From Amycolatopsis orientalis DSM 40040 = KCTC 9412 (lineage in GTDB: Bacteria > Actinomycetota > Actinomycetes > Mycobacteriales > Pseudonocardiaceae), in the NCBI RefSeq assembly GCF_000478275.1, contig NZ_ASJB01000097.1:62001-126000 (forward strand): a stretch of 64,000 nucleotides of DNA, read 5' to 3'. Every line of letters begins with the position of its first letter. The stretch's first letter is position 1. The position numbers and the translations under genes were made by a program. The notes below the pieces were generated by a model. It worked only from the letters and a program-made list of their open reading frames with translations, ran no database searches and was not told where the DNA came from. Shown in pieces: positions 17,710-26,325 of this stretch.

Positions 17710-18240
17710 TCAGCGGGCGTGCTCCCAGGTGAGCAGGGTGCGCTCCAGCCCCTTCTCGACCTTGGTCTCCGGTGGAACGTCGGCCGGGGCGTAGCCGACG
17801 CGGCGGGCGACGGCCTCGCTGGCCGCGTTCTGCGCGTCGATCTTCAGCCGCAGCGGCCCGAGACCGAGTTCCAGCGCGTACGCGGTGAGCACCCGGAGGG
17901 ACCGTGCCGCCAGATCCTGCCCTCGGTGGGCCGGTCCGACCGCGTAGCCGAGTTCGGCGTGTCCCTCTTCGTTCAGGAACAGCACCACCTCGCCGAGCGG
18001 CTCACCGCCGTCGGTCGTGATGGCGAGCCGTCGCCCCGAGCCCTCCGCCCGGCGGGTGACGGCTTTCTCGTAGTGCGCCTTCGCCGCGACCTCGTCGAAG
18101 GGCGAAGGCAACGGCGTGAACTTCGCGACGGCCGGATTGTCGAACAGCCCGGGCATGAACGCGATGTCGTCTTCGACCCAGTCCCGCAGGACGAGCCCTT
18201 CGCCTTCGAGCCGGACCTCCTCCGGCGAGAACACCGTCAC
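17710..18240 (-). CDS. GNAT-family N-acetyltransferase (RimJ/RimL-like)
   Basis: An acetyl-CoA-dependent acyltransferase of the GNAT fold; the substrate is not evident. The 176-residue form starts at the GTG at 18240, overlapping the quinone oxidoreductase stop as GTGA. This start removes a proline/arginine-rich N-terminal stretch that is only out-of-frame read-through. The pattern GEGLVLRDW, then AELGYAVGPAHRGQDLAARSL, then LRLKIDAQNAASEAVARRVGY matches the RimJ/RimL type (Acetyltransf_3), including the acetyl-CoA pyrophosphate loop GPAHRGQDLA. It is coupled to the oxidoreductase gene and ends directly at a palindrome. Confidence 0.85.
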   Translation of the reverse strand: MTVFSPEEVRLEGEGLVLRDWVEDDIAFMPGLFDNPAVAKFTPLPSPFDEVAAKAHYEKAVTRRAEGSGRRLAITTDGGEPLGEVVLFLNEEGHAELGYAVGPAHRGQDLAARSLRVLTAYALELGLGPLRLKIDAQNAASEAVARRVGYAPADVPPETKVEKGLERTLLTWEHAR

Positions 18241-19208
18241 GGGATCAGCAGGAGCTTGCCGGTGGTACGGCGGCCCTGGAGGTCTTCGTGCGCCTGGCGG
18301 GCATCGGCGAGCGGGTAGCGGCCGCCGATCCGGATGTTCAGCGAACCGTCCTGGACGGCGGCGAACAGTTCGTTCACCCGCCACTCCAGTTCCTCGCGGG
18401 TGAGCACGTAGTGCGCGGAGGTCGGGCGGGTGAGGTACACCGACCCGCTGCGGTTGAGCAGCTGCGGGTCGATCGGCGGCACCGGGCCGCTGGCCGCGCC
18501 GTAGAGGGCGAGCAGGCCGCGGATCTTCAGGCTCGCCAGGCTGCCGTCCACAGTGGACTTGCCGACGCCGTCGTAGACCACCGCGACACCCTTGCCATCG
18601 GTGAGGTCGCGGACCGCCTTGGCGAAATCCACCTGGTCGTAGCGGATGACGTCGTCCGCGCCCGCCGCCTTGGCGAGTTCGGCCTTCTCGTCGGTGGAGA
18701 CGGTGCCGATCACCCGTGCGCCGCGCGCCTTGGCCAGCTGGACCAGCAGCAGGCCCATCCCGCCCGCGGCGGCGTGGATGAGGACGTCGTCACCGGCCTT
18801 GACCTCGTACGTCGAGGCGATCAGCGCGTGCGCGGTGACACCCTGGAGCATCGTCGCGGCGGCCGTCTCCTCGGTCACGCCGTCCGGGATCTTCACCGCG
18901 ATCGAGGCGGGGAGCAGACGGCGCTGGGCGTAGCTGCCCAGTGAGCCCTGCCAGGCGACCCGGTCGCCGACGGCGAAACCGGTCACGTCCTCGCCGACCG
19001 CGGCCACCGTGCCGGCGCCCTCCATACCCAGGATGAACGGCGTGTCGACCGGGTAGATGCCTTCGCGGTGGTAGGTGTCGATGTAGTTGACACCCGCCGC
19101 GGCGACGTCCACGAGCAGTTCCCCGGCACCGGGTTCACCGACCTCGACTTGCGCCAGCTCAAGGACTTCGGGACCGCCGGTGCGCCGGATCTGTACTGCC
19201 GTGGGCAT
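18237..19208 (-). CDS. qor: NADPH:quinone oxidoreductase (zeta-crystallin type)
   Basis: A zinc-free medium-chain dehydrogenase predicted to reduce quinones with NADPH. The 323-residue length is typical. GroES-like N-terminal motifs include GVNYIDTYHREGIYP and LGMEGAGTVAAVGEDV. The quinone-reductase signature AGDDVLIHAAAGGMGLLLVQ and a Rossmann segment (ARGARVIGTVSTDEKAELA) follow. The ATG at 19208 is preceded by GAGGAGGATGT, a strong ribosome-binding site, so the 127-residue N-terminal extension of the open frame is not real. It corresponds in position to M. tuberculosis Rv1454c. The downstream GNAT gene overlaps it. Confidence 0.94.
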   Translation of the reverse strand: MPTAVQIRRTGGPEVLELAQVEVGEPGAGELLVDVAAAGVNYIDTYHREGIYPVDTPFILGMEGAGTVAAVGEDVTGFAVGDRVAWQGSLGSYAQRRLLPASIAVKIPDGVTEETAAATMLQGVTAHALIASTYEVKAGDDVLIHAAAGGMGLLLVQLAKARGARVIGTVSTDEKAELAKAAGADDVIRYDQVDFAKAVRDLTDGKGVAVVYDGVGKSTVDGSLASLKIRGLLALYGAASGPVPPIDPQLLNRSGSVYLTRPTSAHYVLTREELEWRVNELFAAVQDGSLNIRIGGRYPLADARQAHEDLQGRRTTGKLLLIP

Positions 19209-19304
19209 ACATCCTCCTCGTTCAAGGTCATTCCGACCGGGGACAACTATGGCCGACGCCACGCTTATTCCGCGTCCCGGGCATTTCCTGGTTAAGCTCG
19301 GCCC

Positions 19305-19613
19305 GTGGCTGAGACCGAAGAGAAGACCGAGACCGCCGCCCCCACGTCGCGCCAGGTCGCGGCCGCCCGCGACTTCGTCAAGCGGCACGGGAAGCCGTCG
19401 CGTGCGGTGGTGGAGAACATCGGCCGGATCGGCGCCCGGGTCGTGCTCGTGGGCGCCGACGGCGCGCTCGGCGACGTGGTCGTCGCCTCCACGGAGGCCG
19501 GTGACGCGCTGGTCGAGGCCGTCGAGGACCTCGAACCCGCCGAGTGGGACAGCGAGACCGTGAAGGCGACCAAGATCGGTGCCGAGCACCGCCGCCGGAT
19601 GGCGGGGAAGTGA
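19305..19613 (+). CDS. Conserved hypothetical protein, 102 aa
   Basis: A small soluble protein starting at GTG (MAETEEKTETAAPTSRQ) with an acidic, disordered first 15 residues. The compact alpha/beta-like remainder includes VVENIGRIGARVVLVGADGALGDVVV and a C-terminal basic end (AEHRRRMAGK). I recognise no catalytic motif. Its stop overlaps the GTG of the ATP-grasp gene (GTGA), so it is probably co-translated with that enzyme. It is divergent from qor. A function as a partner or regulator of the ATP-grasp protein is possible but unproven. Confidence 0.75.
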   Translation: MAETEEKTETAAPTSRQVAAARDFVKRHGKPSRAVVENIGRIGARVVLVGADGALGDVVVASTEAGDALVEAVEDLEPAEWDSETVKATKIGAEHRRRMAGK

Positions 19614-20476
19614 GCGGTTCCGCGATCCTCGTCTCCTGCTCCGCGCTGCCGGAAGGCGACGGAGACGAGCACGCCGTTCCCGAGGCGCTGGCCGACCTCG
19701 GCTTCAAGAGCCGTTGGGCCGCGTGGGACGACACGACCGTCGACTTCGGTGCGGCGGACATCGTCGTCTTGCGTGCCACCTGGGACTACGCCGAGCGCCG
19801 TGACGAGTTCCTGTCCTGGGCCGAATCGGTGCCCGCACTGGCCAACGCGGCCGAAGTCGTGCGCTGGAACATCGACAAGTCCTATCTGGCCGAACTCGGC
19901 GGCGCCGGTGTCGCGGTCGTACCCACGACCGTGATCGCCCCGGGTGACGACGCCCCACGCTGGCCCAAGGGCGAGTTCGTGCTGAAGCCCGCGATCGGTG
20001 CCGGGTCCCGTGGGGTCGGGAGGTTCGCGTCCGGCGACGCCGCCGCCCCGCATCTGGCGAGCCTCCACGCCGAGGGGCACACCGCGCTGCTGCAGCCGTA
20101 TCAGTCCACTGTGGACACCGACGGCGAACTCGCGCTGGTGTTCTTCGGCGGGGTGTACTCGCACGCGTTCTCGAAGGCCGCGATGCTGGGCAGGGAACTC
20201 GACGAATCCGGTCTGTACGTCACGGAAAAGCTCGCGCCCGCGCAGCCCGCCGCGAAATTCCGCGCGCTGGCCGAGGACGTCTTGGACGCCACGGCGGCCC
20301 TGCTTGGCATCCTGCGCGCGGAACTGCTCTACGCCCGCGTCGACCTCGTCACCGGGCCGGACGGCAGGCCGCTGCTGCTGGAACTGGAGCTCGTCGAGCC
20401 TTCGCTGGGCTTCCGGCAGACCGACGACGCGGCCGCCTGGCGGTTCGCTTCCGCCGTCCGGCAGCAACTCGCCTGA
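19610..20476 (+). CDS. ATP-grasp domain protein
   Basis: A 288-residue enzyme of the ATP-grasp superfamily (glutathione synthetase/RimK-like fold), which typically ligates a carboxylate to an amine with ATP. The start is the GTG at 19610 overlapping the upstream gene. Seen features are an N-terminal alpha/beta domain (ATWDYAERRDEFLSW), an ATP-binding lysine in KGEFVLKPAIGAGSRGVGR, and a C-terminal metal-binding block LELELVEPSLGFRQ with the expected acidic residues. The substrate cannot be assigned. It ends 13 bp before a large hairpin and is convergent with a desaturase gene. Confidence 0.83.
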   Translation: MSGSAILVSCSALPEGDGDEHAVPEALADLGFKSRWAAWDDTTVDFGAADIVVLRATWDYAERRDEFLSWAESVPALANAAEVVRWNIDKSYLAELGGAGVAVVPTTVIAPGDDAPRWPKGEFVLKPAIGAGSRGVGRFASGDAAAPHLASLHAEGHTALLQPYQSTVDTDGELALVFFGGVYSHAFSKAAMLGRELDESGLYVTEKLAPAQPAAKFRALAEDVLDATAALLGILRAELLYARVDLVTGPDGRPLLLELELVEPSLGFRQTDDAAAWRFASAVRQQLA

Positions 20477-20489
20477 CCCCTCCCGCGTT

Positions 20490-20542
20490 GCTATGAAAGG
20501 ACCTTTCCTTGCAAAATTTGCAAGGAAAGGTCCTTTCATAGC
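20490..20542. terminator. 26-bp perfect hairpin with single-base loop
   Basis: A near-continuous palindrome of two 26-base arms (ATGAAAGGACCTTTCCTTGC core) around one central A. It follows the ATP-grasp gene and precedes the end of the convergent desaturase gene. In RNA it would give an extremely stable stem. A bidirectional terminator is the simplest reading. Confidence 0.75.
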
Positions 20543-20566
20543 GTCCGTGCGCCCAGGACAGCTGTC

Positions 20567-20586
20567 GCATTCAGAGGACGAAACGC
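20567..20586. repeat. Solitary half-arm of the family E palindrome
   Basis: Twenty bases matching the right arm of the palindrome at 48328 at 19 of 20 positions (core CAGAGGACGAAACGC), but with no left arm nearby. It probably marks a palindrome that lost one arm by deletion. It lies 18 bp from the desaturase stop. Confidence 0.6.
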
Positions 20587-20603
20587 GCGAGAGAGGCTAG
20601 GCG

Positions 20604-21551
20604 TCAGGCGGGTTTCACGCGTTTGGCGGCCAAGCGCTCCGGCTTCGGCCACCGCACGTCCCGCGCCCAGCCGAGCTTCTCGAACAACCAGATCAGCCGT
20701 GCCGACACGTCGACCTGCCCGCGCAGGACGCCGTGCCGCGCGCAGGTCGGGTCGGCGTGGTGGGAGTTGTGCCACGACTCGCCCATGGACAGGATCGCCA
20801 GCGGCCAGAAGTTCGCCGCCTTGTCACGGCTGGCGAACGGCCGCTCGCCGATCAGGTGGCAGATCGAGTTCACCGACCAGCTGACGTGGTGCAGGAAGGC
20901 GATCCGGACCAGGCCGGCCCAGAAGAACCCGGTCACCACACCCCACCAGGACCAGCTGATCAGTCCGCCGAGGACCGCGGGCAGCGCCAGGCTGAGCGTG
21001 ATCCACAGCCAGAAGTAGCGGTTCACCAGGCGAAGATCCTTGTCGGCCACCAGATCCGGCGCGAAACGCTCGTAGTTGGTCACCTCGCGGCTGAACATCC
21101 AGCCCATATGCGCGTGCCAGAACCCGCGCAGCAGCGCCGTGGGCGAGGTCCCGAACAGCCAGGGGGAGTGCGGGTCGCCTTCGCGGTCGGCGAAGGCGTG
21201 GTGACGACGGTGGCTGGCCACCCAGAAGATGACCGACCCCTGCACCGCGAAGCCCCCGGCGATGGCCAGCGCGATCCGCAGCGGCCGTCCGGCCTTGAAC
21301 GCGCCATGGGTGAAGTAGCGGTGGTAGCCGACGGTCACCCCGAGCGTCCCGACGGTGTAGAACACGGCCGCCAGCACGAGATCGACCCAGGTCATGCCCC
21401 AGCCCCACACGATCGGCACGGCGGCGAGCAGTGCGACGAACGGGACCAGCAGGAAGGTCTTGAGGATCAACATCTCCCCGGAGCCCCGGCGATGGGAGAT
21501 CAGGGGTTTGGCTTGACTGGCCGGTGCGTCCGGCTCGGTGCTGGCGGTCAT
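20604..21551 (-). CDS. Acyl-CoA/acyl-lipid delta-9 fatty acid desaturase
   Basis: A membrane di-iron desaturase that introduces a cis double bond into saturated acyl chains, affecting membrane fluidity. The 315-residue protein has four main hydrophobic helices and the three histidine boxes of the family: HRYFTHG (about residue 77), HRRHH (about residue 114) and HNSHH (about residue 261). The MGESWHNSHHADP context is typical of stearoyl-CoA-type desaturases. The first 25 residues are a hydrophilic N-terminal tail. A separate ferredoxin reductase partner would be required but is not adjacent. Confidence 0.93.
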   Translation of the reverse strand: MTASTEPDAPASQAKPLISHRRGSGEMLILKTFLLVPFVALLAAVPIVWGWGMTWVDLVLAAVFYTVGTLGVTVGYHRYFTHGAFKAGRPLRIALAIAGGFAVQGSVIFWVASHRRHHAFADREGDPHSPWLFGTSPTALLRGFWHAHMGWMFSREVTNYERFAPDLVADKDLRLVNRYFWLWITLSLALPAVLGGLISWSWWGVVTGFFWAGLVRIAFLHHVSWSVNSICHLIGERPFASRDKAANFWPLAILSMGESWHNSHHADPTCARHGVLRGQVDVSARLIWLFEKLGWARDVRWPKPERLAAKRVKPA

Positions 21552-21667
21552 ACGACACCTCGTGCCTCGACTCGGTGGTGAACCCCCGTGCGGGGCACCG
21601 AAACGCAGCGTAAGGGCAGTGTCTGGCGAGCACGCCGCCCGGGGGTTACGTCCGGTTTGCCAGGGGG

Positions 21668-22636
21668 TCAGTTCGAAGTGGCGAGTTCCCGGTCAGCGGC
21701 GGGGGAAACCGGCGCCGGACCACGATCGCGTGATCCGCACCACAGTGCCGCGGTCGAGATGATCACCAGCGCGGAGCCGAGGACGTGGAAGGAGACCAGC
21801 GCCTCCGGCACGCCCAGGGCGTACTGCACCGAGCCCAGGACGCCCTGCGCCAGCGCGACCACCCACACGACGGTGTAGCGCCGCCACAGTCCCTTCGGCG
21901 TGCTGCCGCGCATCAGCTGGAGGCCGAAGACGGCGAGCACGATCAGGTAGACCACCAGCAGACCGCCGTGGATCTGGGTGAGCGTCTCGATCGGCGCCTG
22001 GAGCCGGTGGGTGCCGGGGTCGCCGCCGTGCGGGCCGGCGCCGGTCACGGTGGTGCCCGCCACGAGGACGGCCCACATCGACGCGGCGAGCACGATCAGG
22101 GTCTTGCGGCCCGCGTCCGGGATGAGCCGGCGGGCGGGCTCGTCACCTTCGGAGAACGCGCGCAGCAACAGGACCGCGAGCCAGACCAGGGGAGTGGAGG
22201 CCAGGAAGTGCAGCGCGACGGTCCACCATTCGAGTTTCGCGAGCACGGTGATCCCGCCGACGACGGCCTGCAGCAGCACGCCCGCCGGCATCGTCCAGGC
22301 CAGCTTCACCAGACGACGGCGGCTCGGGTGCTCGATCTGCACCCGCCACGCGGTGATCACGCACAGCGCGGCGACGGCGATGACGACACCGGTCAGCATC
22401 CGGTTGCTGAACTCGATCCACTGGTTGAGCGCGTCGAACTCGGGATGCGCCTCGGGGACGATGCTGCCTTCGACGCACTGGGGCCAGGTGGGGCAGCCGA
22501 GCCCCGAACCGGTGACCCGGACGACCGAGCCGGTGACGCCGATTCCGGCCTGGGCGATCACCGCCGCCATCGCGACCGCTCGCTGAACCGCGAACGAGGG
22601 ATACGGCAGACGCGCTACAAGGCTCTGGAACGGCAC
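21668..22636 (-). CDS. ctaA: Heme A synthase
   Basis: CtaA (COX15-type) oxidises the C8 methyl of heme O to form heme A for aa3-type cytochrome oxidase. The 322-residue membrane protein has about eight transmembrane helices and the extracytoplasmic cysteine pair in CPTWPQC near residue 49. Conserved histidine-bearing helices include LHFLASTPLVW, QIHGGLLVVY and SFHVLGSAL, which provide heme ligands. It starts at GTG 22636. Together with ctaB 7 kb away it supplies heme A; this matches M. tuberculosis Rv1456c in order and strand. Confidence 0.95.
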   Translation of the reverse strand: MPFQSLVARLPYPSFAVQRAVAMAAVIAQAGIGVTGSVVRVTGSGLGCPTWPQCVEGSIVPEAHPEFDALNQWIEFSNRMLTGVVIAVAALCVITAWRVQIEHPSRRRLVKLAWTMPAGVLLQAVVGGITVLAKLEWWTVALHFLASTPLVWLAVLLLRAFSEGDEPARRLIPDAGRKTLIVLAASMWAVLVAGTTVTGAGPHGGDPGTHRLQAPIETLTQIHGGLLVVYLIVLAVFGLQLMRGSTPKGLWRRYTVVWVVALAQGVLGSVQYALGVPEALVSFHVLGSALVIISTAALWCGSRDRGPAPVSPAADRELATSN

Positions 22637-22701
22637 CGCTCGATGCTAGAACGCCGTCGCTGAGAGCGTTCCACCGGCCGCACCGGCCTGTGTCGGCCGC
22701 C

Positions 22702-23511
22702 TCAGGTGAGCTTCGTGGTCTTGCTGGCCAGCGCGCCCGCGACGACACCCCAGCCGATGAGGACGGCGAACGGGCCCCAGCCGAACGACCCGTCCAGCAG
22801 GACCGAGCGGAGCCCTTCGGCGAGCGCGCCGGAGGGCAGCAGCTCGACGAACGTCGCCAGTCCCGACGGCATCGTCGACGGTGCCAGCAGGATGCCGCCC
22901 GCGAGCAGCAGCACGAACCAGACGATGTTCGCCAGCGCCAGCACGGCCTCCGCGCGCAGCGCCCCGCCGAGCAGCAGCCCCAGGGCGCCGAACGCGAACG
23001 TGCCGGCGATCAGGAACGGGATCGCGCCCAGGAGTCCGCCGAGTGACGGGGACCAGCCCAGCAGCGCGGCCACGACGCCGAGGATCACCGCCTGCAGCGC
23101 GACCACGACCAGCGCGGCGGCCACCCGGCCGGCGATCAGCAGCCAGCGGGGCAGGGCGGTGGCGGAAAGCCGTTTGAGGACGCCGTAACGGCGGTCGAAA
23201 CCGAGTGCGATGGCCTGTCCGGTGAACGCGGACGACATCACCGCCAGCGCGAGGATCCTCGGCGTTATCCAGTCCACTTTGGACGACGAGCCGAGCTGTG
23301 CCGACGGCAGGATGTCCAGCAGCGACAGGCCGATCAGCAGCGCGAGCGGGATGAGCAGGGTCAGCAGGATCTGCTCGCCGTGGCGCAGGGTCAGGCTCGC
23401 CTCGACCTTCGCGTGCGTGCGCAGCATCTTGCCGAGCGAACCGCGACCGGGGGCCGGGGTGAAAGTGCCCGCGGCGAAGCGCGGCGTGGGCGATGTGGGC
23501 AGCGTGGTCAT
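22702..23511 (-). CDS. ABC-2 type exporter permease
   Basis: The membrane subunit of an ABC-2 (DrrB-like) exporter. The 269-residue form from the ATG at 23511 has a hydrophilic N-terminal 35 residues and six predicted membrane helices, including LTLLIPLALLIGLSLLDIL and FVLLLAGGILLAPSTMPSG. The start overlaps the ATP-binding gene stop (ATGA), so the two are coupled. The position between ctaA and mptB corresponds to Rv1457c. The substrate is unknown; drug, lipid or glycolipid export would all fit the family. Confidence 0.9.
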   Translation of the reverse strand: MTTLPTSPTPRFAAGTFTPAPGRGSLGKMLRTHAKVEASLTLRHGEQILLTLLIPLALLIGLSLLDILPSAQLGSSSKVDWITPRILALAVMSSAFTGQAIALGFDRRYGVLKRLSATALPRWLLIAGRVAAALVVVALQAVILGVVAALLGWSPSLGGLLGAIPFLIAGTFAFGALGLLLGGALRAEAVLALANIVWFVLLLAGGILLAPSTMPSGLATFVELLPSGALAEGLRSVLLDGSFGWGPFAVLIGWGVVAGALASKTTKLT

Positions 23512-24434
23512 GCGCGCAGTTCCCGTCCGGTCAGCTCCAGGAAGACCTCTTCCAGCGTGCGCCTGCCGACCTGCAGTTCCTCGGGCATGACGCCCTGCTG
23601 CGCGCACCAGGCCGTCACCGTGGACACCACCTGCGGGTCGATCGCGCCTTCGACGAGATAGGTCCCCGGCGCGGACTCGTGCACGAGGTGGCCTTCGGGC
23701 AGAGCCGCGGTCAGCAGTGCGGTGTCGAGCCGCGTGCGGGCCTTGAACCGCAGCTGCGCGGCCTCACCCGCGTCGACGGTCAGCGCGCGCGGCGAGCCTT
23801 CGACGACGACCTTGCCGTGATCCACGATCACCACGGTGTCGGCCAGCGTCTCGGCCTCCTCCATCAGATGCGTGGTGAGCAGCACGCTGACCCCGTCTGC
23901 GCGCAGTGCTTCGAGCAGATCCCAGACCAGGCGGCGGGCCTGCGGGTCCATCCCGGCCGTCGGCTCGTCGAGGAAGAGCAGTTCCGGGCGCCCGACGAGC
24001 GCGCAGGCGAGCGAGAGCCGCTGCTGCTGCCCACCGGAAAGCCGTTTGAACGGTGTCTTCCGCGCTCCCGCGAGACCGAGGACGTCCAGCAGCCACGCCG
24101 GATCCAGCGGGTTCGCGGCGCACGCGGCGACCAGTCCGAGCATCTCGTCGGCGCGGACGCCGGGATAGGCGCCGCCGCCCTGCGGCATCACGCCGATCCG
24201 CGGCCGCAGCGCGGATCCGTCGTGCGAAGGATCTAATCCCAGCACGCGGACTTCGCCGTCGTCAGGCCGCAGGAAGCCTTCGCAGATCTCGACGGTGGTG
24301 GTCTTGCCGGCCCCGTTCGGGCCGAGCAGAGCGAGCAGTGCGCCACGTTCCATCCGCAGGTCGAGTCCATCGACCGCGGTGGTGGATCCGTAGCGTTTCA
24401 CCAGCCCGGTGATCTCGACGGCGGGGGCGTTCAC
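23508..24434 (-). CDS. ABC exporter ATP-binding protein (DrrA-like)
   Basis: The nucleotide-binding subunit partnered with the adjacent ABC-2 permease. In its 308 residues it carries Walker A GPNGAGKTTT near residue 39, a Q-loop (GVMPQGGGAYPG), the signature LSGGQQQRLSLACAL near residue 133, Walker B LLFLDEPTAGMDP and the switch histidine in LLTTHLMEEAE. A C-terminal DrrA-type extension ends in RRTLEEVFLELTGREL, typical of drug and polysaccharide exporters. It starts with GTG 19 bp after mptB, so mptB, this gene and the permease may form one transcript, as in mycobacteria (Rv1459c-Rv1457c). Confidence 0.93.
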   Translation of the reverse strand: MNAPAVEITGLVKRYGSTTAVDGLDLRMERGALLALLGPNGAGKTTTVEICEGFLRPDDGEVRVLGLDPSHDGSALRPRIGVMPQGGGAYPGVRADEMLGLVAACAANPLDPAWLLDVLGLAGARKTPFKRLSGGQQQRLSLACALVGRPELLFLDEPTAGMDPQARRLVWDLLEALRADGVSVLLTTHLMEEAETLADTVVIVDHGKVVVEGSPRALTVDAGEAAQLRFKARTRLDTALLTAALPEGHLVHESAPGTYLVEGAIDPQVVSTVTAWCAQQGVMPEELQVGRRTLEEVFLELTGRELRA

Positions 24435-24453
24435 GACAGGTCACGATACGGCC

Positions 24454-26115
24454 TCACGCCGGGACCGAATGCTCCGGGGACGGTCTGGACAGCAGCAGCG
24501 GCGAGAGACGGTGGACGATGAACAGTCCCAGTAGCGTGACGGCCCCGGCGGCGGCCCAGGCGAACGGCAGGACGTAACCGCGGCCGTCGAAGGTGCTGCC
24601 CGTGGTGGGCAGCAGGAACGGCAGGACGGCGGTGACGATCGTCGCGGCGATGCGGAAGCGCGAGGTGCCCGCCGCGGCGGCGAGCGGGATGATCGCCCAC
24701 AGCAGATACCAGGGCTGCAGCGCCACGTGCAGCACCATCACCGCGCCCAGCGAGACGCCGAGGCCGATGATCGGCCGGTAGCGCCATTTGAAGCTGTCCC
24801 AGAGGAACTTGACCGTCACCGCGCCCGCGACGAGATAGCCGAGCGTGCCGAGGATCGGCACCATCGCGTTGGTGTGGTTGCCGAGGCCGAGCGCGATGCC
24901 GAGGACGCCGCCGAGCGCGGCGAGTTCCGACGTCGGCGAGATCCACGAGCGGACCAGTCCCGGCGTGCCGAGCGCGCCGACCCAGCCGAAGCCCAGGCCG
25001 GTGCCGTAACAGACGGCCACCAGGACCACGCCGAACAGCAGGGCCATCGGGATCGCGGCGGTGAGGAGGTCCTTGATCCGGCCGTGCCAGCGTCTGGCCA
25101 CCATGACGGTGAGGAACGGCAACGCCAGGATCGCGTTCAGCTTCACCGCGACGCCGAGGGTGATGATCACCACGCCGAGCCCGATGAACAGTATTTCGCC
25201 CTTCGCCAGCGACGGGACGGCGTCGTGCTTGTACCGCACCGGCATCCGCTGGATGCCGATCTCCAGCCCGGCCACCATGAGCCCGATCGCCAGCGCGTCG
25301 TTGTGGGCGCCCGCGACGAAGTGGAAGATCAGCAGCGGGTTCGCCGCGCCGAGCCACAGCGCGGTGGCGGGCTGCACGCCGAACCGCCGGGCCAGTCTGG
25401 GCAGCGCCCAGATGATCAGGATGACGCCGATCAGCGCCAGACCGCGCTGCAGCAGCACCCCGGTGACGATGTTCCCGCTGCTCAGCGGGGCGAGCCAGCC
25501 GCCGAGGCGGAGCAGCAGCGGACCGTAGGGCGCCGGGGTCTCGCGCCACATGTTGGAGACACCCGAGGTCAGCGGGTCGGAGACGCCGAGCGCCTCGGCC
25601 GGGCCGAGGGAGTACGGGTCCATCCCGCGCGCCACGATCTCGCTCTGCGCGAGGTAGCTGTAGACGTCGCGGGAGAACAGCGGGGGGATGACCAGCAGCG
25701 GCGCGCACCAGAGCGCGATGGTGCGGGCGAGCTGGCCCTGGGTGGCGAGGCGGCGGCGCGCGGGCTGGGCGAACCGGCCGAGCATCAGCCAGCTCAGCAC
25801 GATGATCGCCATCCCGGCGAGGCCCATCGCGAGCGAGACGGTGGGAATACGGGTGAACAGCCGCAGGACCGGGATCTCCTGGACCGGGTTGATCACCGGC
25901 GCGGCACCGGCGCCGAGTGAGCCGAGGGCGAGGAACAGGGAACCGACCGCGCCGAACCGGCGGACCACGTTCAGTCCGCGCGTTTCCTTGTCATCGAGGG
26001 GCTCGGGCTCGTGCGGACGCGCCGGGGACAGTGTCGCCACCGATCCCGCGGCCGGATCTTCCTCCGGCCTTGCCCCGTCCGTGTCCCGTCGCGCCGGGTG
26101 CTCGCCCACTGCCAC
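24454..26115 (-). CDS. mptB: Polyprenol-phosphomannose-dependent alpha-1,6-mannosyltransferase MptB
   Basis: A GT-C fold integral membrane glycosyltransferase that uses polyprenyl-phosphomannose to extend the alpha-1,6-mannan core of lipomannan-type glycolipids. The 553-residue protein has a hydrophilic N-terminal 45 residues and then about a dozen membrane helices. The first long periplasmic loop contains SRDVYSYLAQSEIVARGMDPYSLGP, which bears the acidic catalytic region typical of the family. The position immediately divergent from sufR is conserved with Rv1459c/Rv1460. It begins with GTG at 26115. Confidence 0.9.
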   Translation of the reverse strand: MAVGEHPARRDTDGARPEEDPAAGSVATLSPARPHEPEPLDDKETRGLNVVRRFGAVGSLFLALGSLGAGAAPVINPVQEIPVLRLFTRIPTVSLAMGLAGMAIIVLSWLMLGRFAQPARRRLATQGQLARTIALWCAPLLVIPPLFSRDVYSYLAQSEIVARGMDPYSLGPAEALGVSDPLTSGVSNMWRETPAPYGPLLLRLGGWLAPLSSGNIVTGVLLQRGLALIGVILIIWALPRLARRFGVQPATALWLGAANPLLIFHFVAGAHNDALAIGLMVAGLEIGIQRMPVRYKHDAVPSLAKGEILFIGLGVVIITLGVAVKLNAILALPFLTVMVARRWHGRIKDLLTAAIPMALLFGVVLVAVCYGTGLGFGWVGALGTPGLVRSWISPTSELAALGGVLGIALGLGNHTNAMVPILGTLGYLVAGAVTVKFLWDSFKWRYRPIIGLGVSLGAVMVLHVALQPWYLLWAIIPLAAAAGTSRFRIAATIVTAVLPFLLPTTGSTFDGRGYVLPFAWAAAGAVTLLGLFIVHRLSPLLLSRPSPEHSVPA

Positions 26116-26170
26116 GCACGAAGGGTAGCGATCGCGGGAACAGACTGAGCGGGTACGTGGTTACCGAGGG

Positions 26171-26248
26171 CTGAAAGCGTCCTTCACCGCATGCGACGCG
26201 GTGAAGGACGCTTTCGTCTCATCGCATGCGGGGAAAGCGTCCTTCGGC
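26171..26248. repeat. Three-armed family D palindromic element upstream of sufR and mptB
   Basis: The 18-base arms at 26173-26190 and 26198-26215 (core GAAAGCGTCCTTCAC) pair perfectly around a 7-base loop. A third arm, GGGAAAGCGTCCTTC at 26232, could compete with the first. Unlike the other palindromes it lies between two divergent genes, so it is not at a 3' end. It may insulate the two promoters or act in the 5' leader of mptB. Confidence 0.6.
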
Positions 26249-26310
26249 TCCGACGTGACGCGCGCCACTCCGTGAGGCACCCCTCTTTGCCGTCTCCCCG
26301 GAAATACGTC

Positions 26311-26325
26311 ACACTTGTGTTGTGA
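26311..26325 (+). promoter_or_regulatory. Candidate SufR operator overlapping the sufR start codon
   Basis: The sequence ACACTTGTGTTGTGA fits ACACT-N5-TGTGA exactly, which is the inverted repeat I recall being reported for mycobacterial SufR. It overlaps the GTG start codon at 26322. If that start is right, the suf transcript may be leaderless or begin just upstream, and bound SufR would block RNA polymerase directly. Confidence 0.65.
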
